Of a DNA stretch of 15,633 nucleotides, positions 9,301-15,300 are shown one piece after another; position 1 is the stretch's first letter, and the number at the start of each line of letters is the position of its first letter. A model generated the notes under the pieces. The model worked only from the letters and a program-made list of their open reading frames with translations, was not told the origin of the DNA and made no database searches. Origin of the DNA: Phoronis pallida (lineage: Eukaryota > Phoronida > Phoronidae); contig JAOXYC010256452.1 in the NCBI GenBank assembly GCA_028565715.1, forward strand, positions 1 through 15,633, read 5' to 3'. Position numbers and translations under genes: made by a program.

Positions 9301-12300
9301 TAGGGGCCACTTTGAGCAGCTGAGTTACTCGCTCCTTATTGGCCACTTGCTGGCACAGTTCTTGATGGAAGTGCGTCACGATACCACTGTGCGCATGTAT
9401 AAAAACAGACCATCAAAGAATGTTATCGTAGCGATGAAATCTTGTCCAATCTAGTCTTCCATGACGTCAGAAAAATGGCTGATCCAACAGCCAATGGGGC
9501 GGAGATGAAAGTGTTGCCTTGCAGAGTCTAGTTTCAGTAGTCACGATGTGTAGGAGAGTACCCAACAGAGGTGATCAGTCTCCACCTGCGGTCTCCCGAT
9601 GTTATCCATAATGCAAAATGTACCCCAGGACAGTAGATAGGAAGCATTGCGTCTGTGGTATTTGACCTGGCGAATGACTCTCTGTCTCATGTCCAGCAGT
9701 CTCTCACACTTATGGACGGCAGTCTATAACTTTCCCCAACCAATCAGAGTAGACCCATGGGTGTACCAGACAGTATTTCATGCCTGCAGAGCCCACCGGC
9801 AAAGTGTACTCTTAACAATATCCAGGCTCTCCTGGACGTCTCTGGTCTTTCCCAATTGTCAGCCAGATTTTCCTGATGGACCACAGTCTTTCCTGACGGT
9901 CAACAAAAAGTAAAATAAATTTAAAAAACAATTGTTTTTTATTTATTCATTTGGTTACATGCGCGTGTATTCACCGTTGATGTATACCGTTTCCGGCTTC
10001 ATTTGAATCCTCATTTGACCTTATGCATTTTTTATTGAAGGTACAACCAAAGCACGGAAATTAAACTAACAAAATCTGTCCAAACCGAAGCACTTTTAAT
10101 AGCAGTGGATGGAGAGCTTTATGCCAAAGTTGTATTATCTGAACAGCTATCGGAAGACACAGATTCGGGGAGTCTTTTACTACAAAGTGTGACCCACGTC
10201 ATTGTAGCTCCAGTGTCTACCTTGGATGGATCGAAGGTTTACCAAACAAAAATTGAAGACATTCGAGGGGACTTTGTCATTTTACGACTATCAAAGAAGT
10301 GTTGTGAAGACCTGGGCCTAAGTGCTGATACAGTGATGAATGTGGAGATTCAGTTTCAGATGAATCGAATTCCATTTGCCGAGAAGCATCACGCTATCGA
10401 CCAACTGAAGCACATGGGTGCAGTATTCCCTGATGTATCAACAACAGCAACACAGAGCACAGATTATCAGGAAATTGCCGAAACAATGATGGGCTTGTAA
10501 GTGAACTACATAGCATATTGACTCTAAGTTTAAAAGGTCTGTCAGTGCTACTATCAATTGTATCAAAAGATAGCTAAGGTCTTGCACTCGGTCCGTATTT
10601 GGTACATACACTGTATATGTAAGCAGGGTAACTATACGGTTATTTGCATTGTTCTAGCTAAAGAAATGAACAGTAAATAGTATCAATACATACATTATAA
10701 ATAATAATGAATCTGTTCAAGCAGGATTCATACTTATAATTATTCATAATCAACAACGGTTGATAGTCTTTATATTGAAAGTATCAATACAATGCATCCA
10801 TGCATTTAGAGGTTGCTTCGACTTAGAGCAACATGAAGTAGCACTGGACACCATGATCTTAATCAGAACTGTCACTGTTTCAGGTTCAGTGGCGAATGGT
10901 TGAATGAAAACCAGCGAGCTGTTGCAAGATGTGTTGTATCTTCATGTGGTTCTAAGAGGCCACCTGTGGTTGTCTACGGCCCTTACGGTACTGGAAAAAC
11001 AGAAACATTGGGAAAAGTTGCCATACTCATGACATTGTCGCAACCAGACGCAAGGGTACTGATTTGTACCCACACTAACAGGTTTGTATTTGTGAAGAGA
11101 AGGGAGTTTTATTTATTCAATTACCTTGAAGCAATTTAAAAGTCCATAAGAGTAGTTTGTAACTTCTAGTACGTGACATTACTTACTTCATACATCGGAT
11201 TTTGGTTACGCATCAAGAAAATTAGGAAGTGCCTGTACCTCAGTGGTTAGAGTGGTGGCTTTTTGCCGGCTTGGCGTTTCCAACTTGGCTGTAGTAGGAC
11301 GCTGTCTTTATACTCCCCAGTTGAACAGATCAAGAGCCTTAATCATGAGGTTGGAAAGCACTTTGAATAAAAGAGTGATGTACAGATTATAAGCACATTC
11401 CTTTATTATCATTATTGTCGTCGTTGTTGTTGTGTAGTTGTACCTGATTTGTTATTGTTGCTGATGTTGTTTTTATCAATAAATACTATCTTTTGAGGGG
11501 AGTGTCAATGCTTCACCCTTTCATAAGCGTTAATTTTATCTTCTAGTGCTGCTGATATCTTCATCAGAAAACACATTGGGGAGTTCAACACAGCCTTTCC
11601 GCAATATCGAATCAAAGCGTTGAGAATTCACAATGTTGAAATTCCCCTCACGAGAATTCCTTTAGATGTACGTCCATATTGTTTGCTGCATGAAAACAAA
11701 ACTGCCTTGAAGGATCCAACCAAGGATGATATTCTAAAACCACAGATCATCGTCTCAACAATGTCAACTTCTCTCGTCCTCAATAAACTACAACTGCATG
11801 GAGAGTTTTCACACATATTCATCGATGAAGCTGCACAGGCCCTCGAAGTTGAAGCCATAATGCCACTTTCGTTGGCAACTGATGACACCTGTGTTGTTCT
11901 GGCAGGAGATCACAAACAGATGGCGCCAAAGGTCTACAGTTCTTTAGCAAAGGAGAACAAATTTCATGTTACTCTTCTTGAGCGATTGATGCATTTATAT
12001 GCCCATGCAAATAAAGATAAAAACAATCTGGGTCACATGCTTCACGAAAATTACCGTTCACATCAGCAGATTCTTAAGTTTATTTCGGAAGTATTCTATG
12101 GAGGCGAAGATATCCTCAAGTGTAAAAGCGTTGTTGAATGCAGTAGTGTGAAACCGATGAATTTTTACTGCGTGGCGGGTGAAGAATCGCAAGAGGAAAG
12201 CACAAACTTCGTAAACATTTCAGAAGTTTACCAGATCACGGAGATTGTTAAAAACCTATGTAGCGCTTGGCCGAAAGAATGGGGTCAACAAGATCAGTCA

Positions 12301-15300
12301 CAGATTGCAGTTGTGACATGTTATGGTGAACAGGTAAGACTTGTAAATAACAGATGTTGTTAGTTTCAGAAATATTTTAGGAACAACCCTTCTATAAATT
12401 TTGAAAAGACAGAAACATTCTTCTATAGTTTGATTGCAAACAGATGCACTCTGCACAACCGACTTTCTAGTTACCTGGCTCCAGATTGTAAATAATACAC
12501 GTACATTGTTTAGGCCATAAGGTAAACTGATAAATGCGTTAGCCTACTCTTTGCCTATTGTAAATGATAAAGTGATAATCTAACAGGTGAAGTACCTGCG
12601 TGATTCGCTGAGAAAACAAAAGCTTTCAAAGGTCACGGTGGAACATATTTTCAATGTTCAAGGTAAGACATGTTTATGACAGTTGTTTAAGAACTGACTA
12701 ACCACAATTCTAATTATATAATCCTAGTGTATTTGGTTTGAAAAAGTATTTTTCATTTAGTGTCGTAATCATAGTCAACCATTTGGGTGAGAGGAGGGAG
12801 CCGCAGCGAACACCCTCTTTTCAAGCGACAAATCCCGATTACCGAGTTTCTCGTCATTTTAGTGAAACTGTTACTGAATTAAGACATACATTACCTAACT
12901 TCTTTGAACTCGACAAGACAATGAGTAAAACACACCGAAAGCCCCAACCCCTCTGGATACCGTGATAACGCATGTGTATGTTGCAAATCAAGCGTATAAA
13001 TCATACTCGTCAATGCGTTTTTTCGTATATTCTTACATTTTTGCTAAATGCAAAAGACAAGTAAACGTCACGTTTTTTGTTTGTTTGCTTTTTGTAGGAA
13101 AGGAATTCAGAGCCGTGATCATCAGTACCGTTAGAACAAAAAACACGACCGTCAAGCCTGACAAAGAATATGGGTTCCTCTCCGATGAAAAATTGGTGAA
13201 CACAGCCCTTACAAGAGCCAAGTCCATGATAACCGTCGTTGGCGATCCTGTTGCCCTCTGCGCCATTGGAAACTGCAAGATGATTTGGCAGAATTACTTA
13301 CGACATTGCGATGATGAGAAGACAATCGTACCTTTCACCCTGGCAAGTATCAAAGAGTCCGTGAAAGAATGGGAATATGAGAGAAATATTTCACAAGATA
13401 AGCAAGCAAGCAGTTGGGACCCTTGGTACGTCATTGAACCCGATTTCATTATAAAGCAATTAGCAATGGGAGACATTCACGATGATTGTTCGGTTGAAAT
13501 GGTACAAACACCAACCGTTGAGATTAATGAATACGGCTTTGCAGTGCCTAGTTTTCAGCCAGCGACTAACCATAGCGAAGATTTAGTGGAAGTTGAGTAC
13601 ATACATCAAAGGGATTATGAAGAATGCGAAACTGAAGTTTGTCAGCTGCGAATCAAATCATGCGATGACATCTCTGCAATTGTCATAAGTCCCATGCCCG
13701 GAAAACCGAAAAAGTATACCATTTTGGGGAGAAGAAACTGCGGCCAAGCATTCGATGGTGATGAAGTTTTTGTTGAAGTCCTTGAAGATGGCAAAACTTG
13801 TCGTGTGGTCGAAGTGAAACATCGAGTGGTTGACATCACGTCTAGACGATATATCTGTAAAGCCGATACAGAAAATCCGGGATCAGTCATTCCAATCGAC
13901 AAAGGAGTGCATACCATACACCTGTTGACATCGAAAGCGATGATGGGCAAAGGGAGGTCCATCACGATCTATTCTTTAGATGAAAACGGACGTATTCAGG
14001 ATATTGTAGAAACTGTAAATGTTGACGGAATCGACACAAACAGAGAGCTTTTTGAGGTTGTAATTTTGAAGTGGGAAGTCGGCTTCCCTCGTCCCCTTGG
14101 TATAGCTATTCGAAGAATTTCGAGTGGTGTAAAGCGAGAAGATGACCTTGGAATTCTTGACGTTGAATACAATGTACGTGATCATTTCAAGACGGAAACA
14201 ACCGACGAGATGGATCGTTATAACGGGTTTGAGTTAGAACAGTCAGTTGTTGGTGACAGAACTGATTACACAAACCTGTGTACCTTCACCATTGACCCTG
14301 AAGGGTCCAAAGACCTTGATGATGCACTTTCTGTGCAGTCCGTCGGCGATAGCTACAGAGTTGGCGTGCACATAGCAGACGTGTCTTACTTTATCGAAGA
14401 AGGGTCAGCTATTGATAAAGAAGCAGAGCTAAGAGGGACGTCATACTACCCTGTTAACCGGGATCCTATTCCTATGATACCAAATGGCTTGAGTACTGAT
14501 TTGTGTAGCCTTCTCTACGGAAGAAAAAGGCTCGCCATGTCCCTGTTTTTCTGCATGACCAAAGATGGTGTAGTTACCAGTTCTGAACGCCCATGCATGG
14601 CTGTCATTATATCAAAATGTCAACTTTCTTACAAGAAGGCAGAGTCAATTATCAATGGGAAAGTGGTCGACGGTGTCAGCGCAGAAGTGGTAGCAAGCTT
14701 GAAAATCCTCAATGAAATTGCTACAAATAAATGCAAGAGCAGACTTGGCGAGGAGAGTCTCCAAAGACCGTCGTCTGTTGTCTACCCTAAAGCTCATTCT
14801 TTAGTTGAAGAGTTTATGATTCTGGCAAATGAAAGGGTGGCTAAGTTCCTGTTACATCATTTTCCCGATTCTACACCACTAAGATGTCAAGAAGGTGCTG
14901 AGTCCCAAATGAAGGAATCTTGGCTGAGTGAAAACCGTGGTCTTGCTTCTAAGTCACCCCTAATTGGTCATATTGTAGATAAAGTTGACGACTGTAGCAA
15001 CAACCTATCCAACGATGACCAAAAGCCAATGCTCATTTTGAAAGAAAGATGGTACGAAGCAAAAGCAGCTCTTCGTTGTGGGGATTTTGAAACAGTAAAG
15101 CAGTTGCTACTAAGGATAAATGAACAACCTGAAGTCTCTTTGGCTGTTAAAGAGTGGCAGCAAATCCAAGAAAATTCATTTTATAGATGTTCAGGAGACG
15201 TTATAGACCAAAGTCATGCATCGCTCGGAGTGCAACACTACACACACTTTACTTCGCCGATACGGAGGTACATCGATATAGTTGTTCATCGAATGCTCAA

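Noticed and set aside
9647-9913. 88-codon open frame on the + strand
   Set aside because: No start context, family pattern or compatible splice phase; the minus strand in the same place has an open stretch of similar quality, so neither is convincing as a gene.
12738-12965. 75-codon open frame on the + strand in intron 18
   Set aside because: Exon 18 joins exon 19 directly in the middle of a conserved helicase motif (VQ-GKEF), so nothing can be inserted there, and the frame has no recognisable product.
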